A DNA stretch of 44,843 nucleotides from positions 1-44,843 of the forward strand of contig NZ_BAFV01000004.1 in NCBI RefSeq assembly GCF_000308515.1, in the 5' to 3' direction. This DNA comes from Nocardia carnea NBRC 14403 (GTDB lineage: Bacteria; Actinomycetota; Actinomycetes; Mycobacteriales; Mycobacteriaceae). The notes beneath the pieces are model-generated. The model did no database searches. It worked only from the letters and a program-made list of their open reading frames with translations, and was not told where the DNA came from. Each line of letters starts with the position of its first letter. Within the stretch, counting starts at the first letter, position 1. Shown in pieces: positions 36,047 to 44,803 of this stretch. The position numbers and the translations under genes are program-made.

Positions 36047-37555
36047 GTGGTTTGGCAGGGTGGCAGCGGGATGGACGGCTCGGCAGGGCGCCGGCGCCGT
36101 GGGTTGCGGGCGTGGTTGATCACCGTCCTGGTGGGGTTGGTGGGGGCGGCGGTGGTGCTGGCGGTCGTATTACAACCGTGGACCCCGGAATTCCGGCACG
36201 GTGGGCTCACCGTGGCGGCGCCGCCCGCTCCTGTCCGGGTGCTTCCCGATGTCCGGCCCGCGCCGGATACCGGTCCGGTGCCCAGCCCCACCGGGGTCGC
36301 GGCGGCCCTCGGCCCGGTGGCCGCCAACCCTGACCTCGGTGGTTTCGCCGGGTCGGTCACCGACGCCGAGACCGGCACCGTGCTGTGGAATTCCCGCGCC
36401 GACGAACCGCGGGTGCCGTCGTCGACGGCCAAGATCATGACCACCGCCGCCGCGCTGCTCACCTTGCCCGCCGATCAGCGTGTGCAGACCCGGGTGGTGG
36501 CGGGCGCGGCGCCGAACGAGATCGTGCTGGTGGCCGGCGGTGATCCCACCCTGACCGCGCAGCCCGGCGGGAAGGGCTACTACCCGGGGGCCGCCAGCCT
36601 GGCCGACCTCGCGAACCAGGTGCGTAACTCCGATGTGCGGGCCGACACCATCGTGGTCGATATCTCGCGCTACACCGGCCCGGCGATGGCCCGCGGCTGG
36701 GAAGTGATCGATATCGGCGGCGGTTCCATCGCCCCCCTCGAACCGATCATGCTCGACGGCGGCCGGTTGGACCCGCTCGTCGAGTATTCGCCACGTTCGG
36801 ACACGCCCGCGCTGGATGTCGGCCGCCGGTTGGCGACCGAACTCGGTCTCGATCCGGCGAAGGTGCGGATCGGCAGCGCCCCGCAGGGCACCAAGCGGCT
36901 GGCCGAGGTGGCGTCGGCGCCGCTGCGTGACCGGTTGCGCGACATGATGATCCACTCGGACAACGTGCTGGCCGAGACGATCGGCCGGGAGGTCGCGCAG
37001 GCCACCGGTCATCCGGCGTCGTTCGACGGCGCTGCCGCCGCGATCGCCGCGGTCCTCACCGAGCACGGCTTCGATCTGAACGGCGTCACTATGCACGATT
37101 GCAGTGGCCTGTCGACCGACGACCGGATCCCGGCGCGGGTGCTGGACCGGATCCTGGCCACCGCCGCCGGCCCCGGACCGGACGAGGAGCCGGTGAGCAC
37201 CGCACCGAATCCGGTGCTACCGCCGCTCGGTGCCGGCGCCGGTTCGACATCCGAACCTGCCGACCCCGAGCAGTCCCTGACCGCCGCGCTGGTCCCGCTG
37301 CTCGACTATCTGCCGGTCGCCGGTGGTACCGGTTCGCTGGCCGGTCGTTATGTCACTCAGAACCAGGGCGGTGCGGGGTGGGTGCGCGCCAAGACCGGAA
37401 CTCTGTCGGTGGCCAGTACGTTGGCCGGGTATGTGCTGGATCGTGACGGCCGGGTCCTGACCTTCACCTTGATGTCGAGCGATCGGCCGCCGGAGGTCAG
37501 CCGGCCCGCATTGGACGCCGTCGCGACCACGCTGCGCAACTGTGGATGTTCCTGA
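36047..37555 (+). CDS. dacB: D-alanyl-D-alanine carboxypeptidase/endopeptidase, PBP4 (class C)
   Basis: A 502-aa penicillin-binding protein anchored by an N-terminal helix ([19 protein letters not shown]). Active-site motifs are SxxK as S126-T-A-K129, SxN as SDN in IHSDNVLAE, and KTG in RAKTGTL. A Pro-rich linker (residues 58-85) follows the anchor. It trims or cleaves peptidoglycan crosslinks in the periplasm. GTG 36047 has GGGAG 11 nt upstream; ATG 36071, eight codons later, is equally possible. It is first of a four-gene run ending in hpt. Confidence 0.93.
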   Translation: MVWQGGSGMDGSAGRRRRGLRAWLITVLVGLVGAAVVLAVVLQPWTPEFRHGGLTVAAPPAPVRVLPDVRPAPDTGPVPSPTGVAAALGPVAANPDLGGFAGSVTDAETGTVLWNSRADEPRVPSSTAKIMTTAAALLTLPADQRVQTRVVAGAAPNEIVLVAGGDPTLTAQPGGKGYYPGAASLADLANQVRNSDVRADTIVVDISRYTGPAMARGWEVIDIGGGSIAPLEPIMLDGGRLDPLVEYSPRSDTPALDVGRRLATELGLDPAKVRIGSAPQGTKRLAEVASAPLRDRLRDMMIHSDNVLAETIGREVAQATGHPASFDGAAAAIAAVLTEHGFDLNGVTMHDCSGLSTDDRIPARVLDRILATAAGPGPDEEPVSTAPNPVLPPLGAGAGSTSEPADPEQSLTAALVPLLDYLPVAGGTGSLAGRYVTQNQGGAGWVRAKTGTLSVASTLAGYVLDRDGRVLTFTLMSSDRPPEVSRPALDAVATTLRNCGCS

Positions 37556-37569
37556 CGGCTGGAGGGCGC

Positions 37570-38688
37570 ATGACGATTCGACAAGGCCCGGGCGGGCCCG
37601 GCGCGCCCGAGTCGGCCGAGAACGGCCGATCCGATACCGGAAGCGAACGACGCACGTTTTCGGGCGCAGTGGATTGGCGTTGGGCCGCTCGTACCGGGGC
37701 TGCGCTGGTACCCGCCGGCCCACGCACCTCCCGGCTCGCCGCCGAGCAGGCAGTGGCCGAGCTGGCCGTCGCATCGGTGCGGGCCGAGGAACCGGTCCGC
37801 TCGGTGACCGGTCTGCTCGACGATCAACCGGTGCCCGCCGCGCGGATCGTCGACCGTCCCGGCTGGATCGGCGCCGCGGCCGATTCCATGTCGTTGCTCA
37901 CCGGAACCGGAACGGCGGACCGGGGCAGTGCGCTCGCCGGTAAACCGGCGGGCGTGCAGGTGGGTGCCATGCTCGCGTTCCTGTCCACCGCGATCCTCGG
38001 CCAGTACGACCCGTTCACCGGCCCCGATGGAACTCTGCTGCTGGTGGCGCCGAATATCGTCGGTGTCGAGCGGGCGCTGGGCGTGGATCCGGCGGATTTC
38101 CGTTTCTGGGTCTGCCTGCACGAGGTGACCCACCGGGTGCAGTTCTCGGCGTCCCCGTGGCTGTCCGGCTATATGCGCGAGAACGTCGAGGTGCTCGGTG
38201 ATATCGAGGACGAGGCGACCTCGGAGATGTTGGCGCGGCTGATCGCCGAGCTCAAGCTGCGACGCAGCGGCGAGGCCTCCGACGATCCGAATTCGCGCGG
38301 TGTGGTCGGTTTGCTGCGCGCCACCCAGCCCCCTGCACAGCGCGAGGCGCTGGACCGGCTGCTGATGCTGGGCACCCTGCTCGAGGGGCACGCCGACCAT
38401 GTGATGGACGCTGTCGGCCCGAGTGTGGTGCCCACGGTCGAGCAGATCCGGTCCGCGTTCGACAAACGGCGCACCCGCCCCGCCAACCCGGTCCAGCGGC
38501 TGCTGCGCGCACTGCTGGGAATCGATGCGAAGGTCGCACAGTATGTGCGCGGTAAGGCCTTCGTCGACGAGGTGGTCACAACGGTCGGTATGCAGCAGTT
38601 CAATGCGATATGGACCGATGCCGACACCCTGCCGCGCCCCGAGGAGATCGACGACCCACGGCGCTGGATCACGCGAGTCCTGGGCTGA
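37570..38688 (+). CDS. Zinc-dependent metalloprotease-like protein (DUF2342, zincin)
   Basis: A 372-aa protein of the actinobacterial DUF2342/TIGR03624 type. The zinc motif is HEVTH in FWVCLHEVTHRVQF, with an acidic residue further on in ENVEVLGDIEDEA. The LEGHADHVMD segment provides another His/Asp set and is a family hallmark. The function is not established. GGAGGG lies 3 nt before the ATG at 37570. Order matches Rv3626c, between dacB and tilS. Confidence 0.92.
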   Translation: MTIRQGPGGPGAPESAENGRSDTGSERRTFSGAVDWRWAARTGAALVPAGPRTSRLAAEQAVAELAVASVRAEEPVRSVTGLLDDQPVPAARIVDRPGWIGAAADSMSLLTGTGTADRGSALAGKPAGVQVGAMLAFLSTAILGQYDPFTGPDGTLLLVAPNIVGVERALGVDPADFRFWVCLHEVTHRVQFSASPWLSGYMRENVEVLGDIEDEATSEMLARLIAELKLRRSGEASDDPNSRGVVGLLRATQPPAQREALDRLLMLGTLLEGHADHVMDAVGPSVVPTVEQIRSAFDKRRTRPANPVQRLLRALLGIDAKVAQYVRGKAFVDEVVTTVGMQQFNAIWTDADTLPRPEEIDDPRRWITRVLG

Positions 38689-38713
38689 CCCCGTGGCGCC
38701 ATCTCACAGCGCC

Positions 38714-39700
38714 ATGGCACGGCCGATCCGGTTACCGGAGACGCCTGCGGTGCTGACTCTGCGGCACGCCGTCCGGGAATGGCTGGCGCGGTTCCGGCCC
38801 GCGGAATCGACGGTGGCCGTCGCGCTGTCGGGCGGGGCCGATTCGCTGGCGCTGACGGCCGCGGCAGTCGCCGAGGCAACGACGGTTGATGCGCTGGTGG
38901 TGGATCATCGGTTGCAGGCCGGGTCGGACGAGGTCGCGGCGACGGCGGCGGCCACCGCGCGAGCACTGGGCTGCCGGTCGGTGCGGGTACTGCCGGTCGA
39001 AGTGAACGGTCCCGGCGGTATGGAGGCGGCCGCACGCACCGCCCGCTACGAAGCACTGGGCGGTGCGCGCGGTGAACTGCCGGTGCTGCTCGGGCATACG
39101 CTCGACGATCAGGCCGAAACCGTGCTGCTCGGCCTCGGCCGCGGCTCCGGAGCGCGCTCGATCCAGGGGATGGCGCCGTTCGACGAGCCGTGGGGCCGGC
39201 CACTGCTGGATGTCCGGCGGGAGATCACCCGGCAGTTCTGCGCGGACCTTGGTCTGGCGCCCTATGAGGATCCGCACAATCTTTCTCCGGAGTTCACCCG
39301 CGTCCGCCTGCGCACCGAAGTCCTGCCGCTCCTCGAGGATGTGCTCGGCGGTAGCGCGGCGGTCGCGCTGTCCCGTACCGCAGAACTGTTACGCGAGGAC
39401 AATGCCGCCCTCGACGAGTTCGCTGCCGAACTGCTGGTCCGGGCGGAATTCGGTGGCGCAGGCCTGTCCTGTGCAGTACTCGCCGACGCCGCCCCGGCGG
39501 TGCGCCGCCGGACCGTGCGGGCCTGGCTGCTGGCCCGCGGAGTGCGGGTGGTGACAGGCGCACATCTACGGGCGGTGGACGATCTTGTGGCGGCCTGGCG
39601 CGGCCAGGGCGGGGTCGCGGTGAGTGGCGGAGAGCGGGGGACCAGGTTGGTCGTCGTCCGCGAGCATGGCAGGCTGACACTTGCCCGCGCGACCGGGTGA
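38714..39700 (+). CDS. tilS: tRNA(Ile)-lysidine synthase
   Basis: A 328-aa N-type ATP pyrophosphatase that makes lysidine at C34 of tRNA-Ile(CAU). The PP-loop is SGGADS (39-44). LGHTLDDQAETVLLGLGRGSGARS and RPLLDVRR are typical. The C-terminal domain is short, as in mycobacterial TilS. ATG 38714 is preferred; GTG 38693 is in frame upstream. It follows the zincin gene by 25 nt. Confidence 0.95.
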   Translation: MARPIRLPETPAVLTLRHAVREWLARFRPAESTVAVALSGGADSLALTAAAVAEATTVDALVVDHRLQAGSDEVAATAAATARALGCRSVRVLPVEVNGPGGMEAAARTARYEALGGARGELPVLLGHTLDDQAETVLLGLGRGSGARSIQGMAPFDEPWGRPLLDVRREITRQFCADLGLAPYEDPHNLSPEFTRVRLRTEVLPLLEDVLGGSAAVALSRTAELLREDNAALDEFAAELLVRAEFGGAGLSCAVLADAAPAVRRRTVRAWLLARGVRVVTGAHLRAVDDLVAAWRGQGGVAVSGGERGTRLVVVREHGRLTLARATG

Positions 39701-39727
39701 GCCGAAACCGAAGGGAAACCAGCTGAC

Positions 39728-40291
39728 GTGTACGGGGACGATATCGCTTCGGTCCTGATCACCGAGGAAGAAATCGAGGCCAAGGTCAGCGAGCTGGCCG
39801 AACTGATCTCCAAGCGGTACCCGGCCGATGCCCCGGAGGGGGATCTGCTGTTGGTCGGAGTACTCAAGGGCGCGATCTTCTTCATGACCGACCTCGCCAA
39901 GGCACTACCCATCCCGACCCAGCTGGAGTTCATGGCCGTCTCGTCCTACGGGTCGTCCACCTCGTCCTCCGGCGTCGTGCGCATCATGAAAGATCTGGAC
40001 AAGGACATCGCCGGTCGCAATGTGCTGATCGTCGAGGACATCATCGATTCGGGTCTGACGCTGTCCTGGCTGATGCGTAACCTCTCCACCCGCAACCCGG
40101 CCTCGCTGGAGGTGGTGACCCTGCTGCGTAAGCCCGATGCGCTGCGCACGCAGGTAGAGGTGGCGAATGTGGGCTTCGATATCCCCAACGAATTCGTGGT
40201 GGGATACGGCCTGGACTACGCCGAGCGCTACCGCGATCTGCCCTATATCGGCACCTTGCATCCGCGGGTCTACGGCGGCGAAACCGACTGA
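39728..40291 (+). CDS. hpt: Hypoxanthine phosphoribosyltransferase
   Basis: A 187-aa purine salvage enzyme. The PRPP-binding motif [14 protein letters not shown] is at 99-112, the [13 protein letters not shown] loop at 44-56, and the purine-contact segment [17 protein letters not shown] is near the C-terminus. It starts with GTG; GAAGGG lies upstream. tilS-hpt is a conserved pair in actinobacteria. ftsH, which often follows hpt, is not present here. Confidence 0.96.
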   Translation: MYGDDIASVLITEEEIEAKVSELAELISKRYPADAPEGDLLLVGVLKGAIFFMTDLAKALPIPTQLEFMAVSSYGSSTSSSGVVRIMKDLDKDIAGRNVLIVEDIIDSGLTLSWLMRNLSTRNPASLEVVTLLRKPDALRTQVEVANVGFDIPNEFVVGYGLDYAERYRDLPYIGTLHPRVYGGETD

Positions 40292-40410
40292 AGATCTGAC
40301 AGCGGGAATGCTCCCGATCCAGCATGACCACCACTGGCGAACGCGTGACGGTGGGGTAGTTCCCGAACCGAACATGTCGCCACCGGTGAACCGAATGTCC
40401 CCACCACTGG

Positions 40411-40526
40411 CGCCGAGTTCAGCGCGGCCCTCGAAGGGTTCGGCCCGCGTTGTGTTTCAGTGCCCGATGCGATGCGCCGCAAACGCGAGGGTCGGGCGTT
40501 GAAACACAACGCCTGAGGGGCCGAAC
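40411..40526. repeat. Structured palindromic repeat, copy B
   Basis: The same conserved flank (GCCGAGTTCAGCGCGGCCCT) as copy A leads into outer arms 40438-40446/40518-40526 (GTTCGGCCC, 9 bp), main arms 40447-40459/40500-40512 (GCGTTGTGTTTCA, 13 bp) and inner GCCCGA/TCGGGC arms, with the conserved GATGCGATGCG near the apex. The main stem differs from copy A in most positions yet still pairs fully. It lies between the convergent hpt and lysR genes. Confidence 0.8.
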
Positions 40527-40555
40527 GCTGCGGCGCCGCAGGCGCCGCAAGAAAT

Positions 40556-41440
40556 TCAAGCCGAGATTGCGGGTGGTTCCGCGAAACCTCCGGCGACGGC
40601 CCGCTGGCCGAATTCCAGAATGGTCGGCCGGGTGTCGTCGGCACGCCAGGCGACGGCGAGTTCGCACGGCGCGATTCCGGTGAGGGGTCGCGCGGTCAGC
40701 CCGGGCCACCGGTACATCGGCACGTTGTTCTCGGCAAGCATGCACAGGCCCAGACCCAGCCCGACGGCTTCCAGCCGGTCTTCCGGGGTGGCGGCCTCCG
40801 CGCCGATCTTCGCTGCCCGGCCGTTGCGGGCATCGTTACCCAGCCAGAAATCGCGGACCGCGCCGGCTTCGGCGGGTAGCGCGATGAACGGTTCGTCGAT
40901 CAGATCGGCGAAGTCGATCATTTCCTGACCCGCCCGAGGGTGATTCTCCGGGAGCAGGACCCAACGTCGCTCGGTACGCAGCACCTGCCAGCGGTAACGG
41001 TTGGGATCGGGTAAGGGGAGCCAGATCAGAGCCAGATCGGCTTGGCGGCCGGACAGACCGCTGGATGGATCGGTCCAGGAGGCCTGGTGCAACGCGAGCC
41101 GGTGACCGCTGGCGCTTTCCAGATCGCTGAGCAGGCCGCGACCCAGGTTCGATTGCAGGCCGACGCGCAGTACTTCGCCCGCTTCCTGCAGTGAGCCGTT
41201 GGTGGTCTCCCAGAGTTCCAGGATCTTGCGGGCACCGCCCAGCAGTTCCTTACCTGCCACCGTGAGTGCAACGCTGCGCTGGTTGCGGTCGAACAGGACC
41301 ACATCGAGCTGACGTTCCAACTGCCGGATCTGACGCGACAGTGTCGGTTGAGCGATGTGCAGCCGCTGAGCGGCGTTGGTGAAGTGCAGTTCCTCGGCGA
41401 CGGCGACGAAATACCGCAGATCGCGCAAATGCGGGTCCAT
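40556..41440 (-). CDS. LysR-family transcriptional regulator
   Basis: A 294-aa LTTR. The N-terminal helix-turn-helix spans HFTNAAQRLHIAQPTLSRQIRQLERQLDVVLF, about residues 20-51. The C-terminal effector domain is the periplasmic-binding type with LLPENHPRAG and GLGLCMLAE segments. AAGG lies just upstream of the ATG. It is not divergent from a target; the upstream neighbours are the aldehyde dehydrogenase-SDR genes on the same strand. Confidence 0.93.
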   Translation of the reverse strand: MDPHLRDLRYFVAVAEELHFTNAAQRLHIAQPTLSRQIRQLERQLDVVLFDRNQRSVALTVAGKELLGGARKILELWETTNGSLQEAGEVLRVGLQSNLGRGLLSDLESASGHRLALHQASWTDPSSGLSGRQADLALIWLPLPDPNRYRWQVLRTERRWVLLPENHPRAGQEMIDFADLIDEPFIALPAEAGAVRDFWLGNDARNGRAAKIGAEAATPEDRLEAVGLGLGLCMLAENNVPMYRWPGLTARPLTGIAPCELAVAWRADDTRPTILEFGQRAVAGGFAEPPAISA

Positions 41441-41754
41441 AGCACCTTGCTATCAGAATCGTTGCTGAATTTCCAGCCCTAATATGTTCAGAAGGTCCGC
41501 ATAGCGGCCCCGAAACAGTCGGCAGGTTTGTTAGTGACAGCTTATTCGGTGTCGCGGTGATGTGCACCATCGGTTTCGTGTCGCGCGGTCTGTGTGACGA
41601 TCGCGGGCGATACGACGTAAAACGCCGGACGTTTCCGGTGGTAGAGCTCTTCATGGAATATGCGGTGCCCACCTCGGGTGATGTAGCCACGGGACTGCCG
41701 ATGTTGCGGCCGCGGCAGCGGATTCGTGCAATCTGCACCCGACTATGCACGTCA

Positions 41755-41770
41755 AGTGACATTGATCACA
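41755..41770. promoter_or_regulatory. CRP-like site (AGTGA-N6-TCACA)
   Basis: It matches nine of ten specified positions of the CRP consensus. It lies in the 418-bp gap between lysR and the SDR gene. I see no gene in that gap; a hairpin at its right end is listed separately. Confidence 0.35.
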
Positions 41771-41807
41771 ATAGTGTTTCGATGGGCGTCCGATGACGCA
41801 GACGACA

Positions 41808-41840
41808 GCGCCGCGGCCCATCGGTAGCGGACCGCGGCGC
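41808..41840 (-). terminator. Terminator of the aldehyde dehydrogenase-SDR operon
   Basis: GCGCCGCGG (41808-41816) pairs with CCGCGGCGC (41832-41840) over 9 bp with a 15-nt loop, starting about 18 nt past the SDR stop on the minus strand. No T-run follows. Confidence 0.55.
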
Positions 41841-41858
41841 GTATCGGTAGATCGAAGA

Positions 41859-42692
41859 TCAGTCGTTGCGGATGCGTTCCTCGTAGGCCTTGCGCTGTTC
41901 GCTGTCCACATCGCCGAGGAAGGTCTGCGCCGACCCCATCGAGCGGCCCAGTGCATCGCCCACCGACTGCGGTAGCAGGTTCACGAAAACCGACATTGCG
42001 CCCGCGGCCCGCGTCACCCGGGCCTTCGCCCTGGGTTTGGTGATGAGCCGGACCACCGCGGCGGCGATATCCTCCGGCTCCGCGGCCGGCAGTCCCTTGG
42101 GCGCGGCGACCCCGGATCCGAGTTCGGTCCGGGTCAGGGTCGGTAGCACCGAAGAGAATTCGACACCGGTCCCGCGGTACTCCTCGCGCAAGGTATCGGT
42201 GAAACCCAATACCGCATGCTTGGAGGCGTTGTAGGTCGCCAGACCAGGAATATGGGTCTCACCGGCCAGTGAGGCGATATTGATGATGTGCCCGTGCCTG
42301 CGCTCGAGCATCCGGGCCAGCGCGATCTTCGAACCGAGGATCACGCCGTAGACGTTGATGTCCAGGATCCGGCGGGTGATCTGATCGGATTCGTCGACCA
42401 GCCGCCCGGTCGGCATGATGCCCGCATTGTTGATCAGTACGTCGATCGGTCCCAGCTCGCGCTCGACATCGTCGAGGAAAGTGGTGAACGATTGCTGATC
42501 GGTGACATCGAGCCGGCCGTAGTGGTCGAAATCGTAATCGGTACCCGATTCCTTGACCGTTTTCTCGTCGATATCGCCGATCGCGATCTTCGCGCCCAGT
42601 TTCGCCAGCGCCACGGCGGTGGCCAGGCCGATCCCGCGTGCGCCGCCCGTGATCACGACAACCTTGCCGCGGATGGTGCCGGTGGTGGTCAT
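41859..42692 (-). CDS. Short-chain dehydrogenase/reductase
   Basis: A 277-aa SDR. The cofactor motif TGGARGIG is near residue 15, the Asp of the ADP-ribose pocket is in IGDID (NAD preference), NNAG is present, and the catalytic Ser and YNASK follow. The C-terminal extension (AMSVFVNLLPQSVGDALGRSMG) is hydrophobic and may touch membranes. It overlaps the aldehyde dehydrogenase stop by 4 nt (ATGA) and may act on an alcohol/aldehyde in the same pathway. Confidence 0.93.
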   Translation of the reverse strand: MTTTGTIRGKVVVITGGARGIGLATAVALAKLGAKIAIGDIDEKTVKESGTDYDFDHYGRLDVTDQQSFTTFLDDVERELGPIDVLINNAGIMPTGRLVDESDQITRRILDINVYGVILGSKIALARMLERRHGHIINIASLAGETHIPGLATYNASKHAVLGFTDTLREEYRGTGVEFSSVLPTLTRTELGSGVAAPKGLPAAEPEDIAAAVVRLITKPRAKARVTRAAGAMSVFVNLLPQSVGDALGRSMGSAQTFLGDVDSEQRKAYEERIRND

Positions 42693-44278
42693 CGTTTGTC
42701 TCCCTTGAGTCGGAGCAGGGCGGGCAGGTCGATCCGGCGCATACCGCGCGCACCGGCCGCGCGCATCGCGCCCAGCCCGATCAGGATCTTGTTCAGGTCG
42801 TAGGGCATCCAGGTCAGCTCGCGTTCCTGGGTCGGCAACAGCGGTGTGGTGATCGCCTTGGCCTTGCAGTACTTGCGCACGCCCTGGGCACCACCCCAGC
42901 GGGCGCCGACGCCGGAATCACCCCAGCCGCCCATCGGCAACGCGAAATTGAACAGGTTGGCGAAAATATCGTTGATATTCACCGCGCCGGCGTTCAACGC
43001 GCGCGCGACCCGCTCGCCTCGGGCCTTGTCGCCGGTCCACACCGAGGCGGACAGGCCGTACACCGAATCGTTGGCCAGGCGGACGGCCTCGGCCTCGTCG
43101 GCGACCTTCATCACCGGCAGGGTCGGTCCGAAGGTCTCCTCGGTGATACAGGACATGCTGTGGTCGACATCGACGAGGACCGTCGGTTCGAAGAACGTGC
43201 CCCCGCCGGTCCGTTTGCCGCCGGTCAGTACTTTCGCGCCCGCGGCCACCGCTTCCTCGACATGCCGGGACACGATCGCGACCTGGCTCTCGTTCGCCAT
43301 GGCACCGACATCGTTGCGGGGGGTGCGATCGTCGCGCCCCTGGCGCAGGGATTTCACATTCGCGGTGAGTTTGGCGACGAACTCGTCGTAGACCGGGGCC
43401 TCGACATAGACCCGCTCCACCGAGATGCAGACCTGGCCGGAGTTGAACATGCCGCCGAACGCGATGCCGTGCGCGGCACGATCCAGATCGGCATCGGCGA
43501 GCACGATCGCCGGATCCTTACCGCCCAGCTCCAGGCTGTAGGGAATCATGCGGGCGGCGCAGGCGGCGGCGATCCGGCGGCCGGTGGCGGTGGAGCCGGT
43601 GAACTGGATGTAATCGGCGTTGTCCACCACTGCCGCGCCGGTCGCGCCGGCTCCGGTGACGACGGAGAACACCGGGGGTGCGCCGATCTCGGACCAGCCG
43701 CGGGCCAGTTCGAGGGCCGACAGTGGGGTGACCTCGGACGGCTTCAAGATCACTGCGGCTCCGGCGGCCAGCGCCGGGATCACATCGAGGATCGGCATGG
43801 CCAGCGGAAAGTTCCACGGCGTGATCACGCCGACCACCGGATACGGTTCGAATACCGTGGTCAGTCGTTTCACCCGGGACAGCGGGCTGTGCGGGGCAGG
43901 ATGCTCGTCGGCCAGGAATTTGGGTGCGCGCCGCGCGTAGTAGCCGATCAGATCGCTGCCGAAGATCGGATCGATGAGGGAGTCCACCCGGGGCTTACCG
44001 GTTTCGGACTGGAGGACGTCGGCGAGGGACTCGGTGTTGTCGATGATCCAGTCCTGCAGCTTCAGCAGCCATTCCTTGCGCCCGTTCGCGCCGATGGCCA
44101 CCCATTCGCGCTGGTGCTCGCGTAGTTCGGCAATTCGCGCCGCAACCTGCTCGGCGGGTGTATCGGCAACGCTGCCGACGACCTCGCCGGTCGCGGGGTT
44201 GAGGACTCGGATATCCGCGTCCTGGGGCGGGCCCGTCACAGGCTCGCTATCGGGTCGTTCCGATTCGGTATCGGTCAC
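42689..44278 (-). CDS. Aldehyde dehydrogenase, succinic-semialdehyde dehydrogenase type
   Basis: A 529-aa NAD(P)-dependent aldehyde dehydrogenase. Motifs are VGVITPWNFPLAMP, FTGSTATGRRIA, ELGGKDPAIV with the general-base Glu, and the nucleophile Cys in GQVCISVERV. A C-terminal extension of about 50 residues beyond the usual end (YDLNKILIGLGAMRAAG) is typical of some actinobacterial members. GGGAG lies 8 nt before the GTG at 44278, whereas the ORF from 44359 adds an unlikely Cys-rich leader. It is coupled to the SDR gene. Confidence 0.93.
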   Translation of the reverse strand: MTDTESERPDSEPVTGPPQDADIRVLNPATGEVVGSVADTPAEQVAARIAELREHQREWVAIGANGRKEWLLKLQDWIIDNTESLADVLQSETGKPRVDSLIDPIFGSDLIGYYARRAPKFLADEHPAPHSPLSRVKRLTTVFEPYPVVGVITPWNFPLAMPILDVIPALAAGAAVILKPSEVTPLSALELARGWSEIGAPPVFSVVTGAGATGAAVVDNADYIQFTGSTATGRRIAAACAARMIPYSLELGGKDPAIVLADADLDRAAHGIAFGGMFNSGQVCISVERVYVEAPVYDEFVAKLTANVKSLRQGRDDRTPRNDVGAMANESQVAIVSRHVEEAVAAGAKVLTGGKRTGGGTFFEPTVLVDVDHSMSCITEETFGPTLPVMKVADEAEAVRLANDSVYGLSASVWTGDKARGERVARALNAGAVNINDIFANLFNFALPMGGWGDSGVGARWGGAQGVRKYCKAKAITTPLLPTQERELTWMPYDLNKILIGLGAMRAAGARGMRRIDLPALLRLKGDKR

Positions 44279-44446
44279 TGCTGTTCTCCCACTGCGTCGT
44301 GCTGGAACTGCTGACGGCCGATCACAGTGGATCAGCGCACAGCACCGATCGTGACACAATTCATCGGTAACTGCCTCAGCATCTCAGAATGCGGGGCAGC
44401 TGGTCTGGGGCACCGCGCCCGGTCGCGGCGTCCCGGTAGCGAGCGG

Positions 44447-44701
44447 TTACAGGTTTTCCCGAGCCAACCGGCGCAGTGGCGGTTCGGAGGTGGGCGGAAC
44501 ACGCCGGTCGGGCAACTCGGTCAACAGGGCGGTGGTCGCCTCGGCGACCGCTGCGACTGCCTTGTCCACCGCGGGTTTGGTGGCCGAACTCAGTCCGGAC
44601 AGGCCACCGACCTTGCGCACATACTGCAGTGCGGCGGCGTAGATCTCCTCCTCGGTGGCGGCGGGTTCCAGACCTCGCAAGACGGTGATATTTCTACACA
44701 T
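44447..44701 (-). CDS. DUF2277 protein
   Basis: An 84-aa soluble protein opening with MCRNITVLRGLEP, the DUF2277 signature, followed by an Ala-rich helical segment and a basic C-terminus. The function is unknown; the domain is widespread in actinobacteria. The ATG lies 6 nt after TAATGT on the minus strand, so the mRNA is probably leaderless. It diverges from the gene starting at 44804. Confidence 0.88.
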   Translation of the reverse strand: MCRNITVLRGLEPAATEEEIYAAALQYVRKVGGLSGLSSATKPAVDKAVAAVAEATTALLTELPDRRVPPTSEPPLRRLARENL

Positions 44702-44707
44702 GAATGC

Positions 44708-44713
44708 ACATTA
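44708..44713 (-). promoter_or_regulatory. -10 element of the DUF2277 gene, leaderless type
   Basis: TAATGT on the minus strand lies 6 nt before the ATG at 44701. Confidence 0.5.
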
Positions 44714-44791
44714 GCTCCGGAACCAGTGCCGTGACAGGCCAAGCCGAAAATGTGAAAACACATTGAGCCGACCAGCGCCCGACCGGGGTCC

Positions 44792-44797
44792 TACACT
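44792..44797 (+). promoter_or_regulatory. -10 element of the last gene, leaderless type
   Basis: TACACT lies 6 nt before the ATG at 44804, the same hexamer and spacing as at yefM. Confidence 0.45.
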
Positions 44798-44803
44798 CAC
44801 GGT

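Noticed and set aside
41557..41796. Plus-strand ORF of 79 codons between lysR and the SDR gene
   Set aside because: No ribosome site, cysteine- and arginine-rich translation and no family; treated as intergenic.
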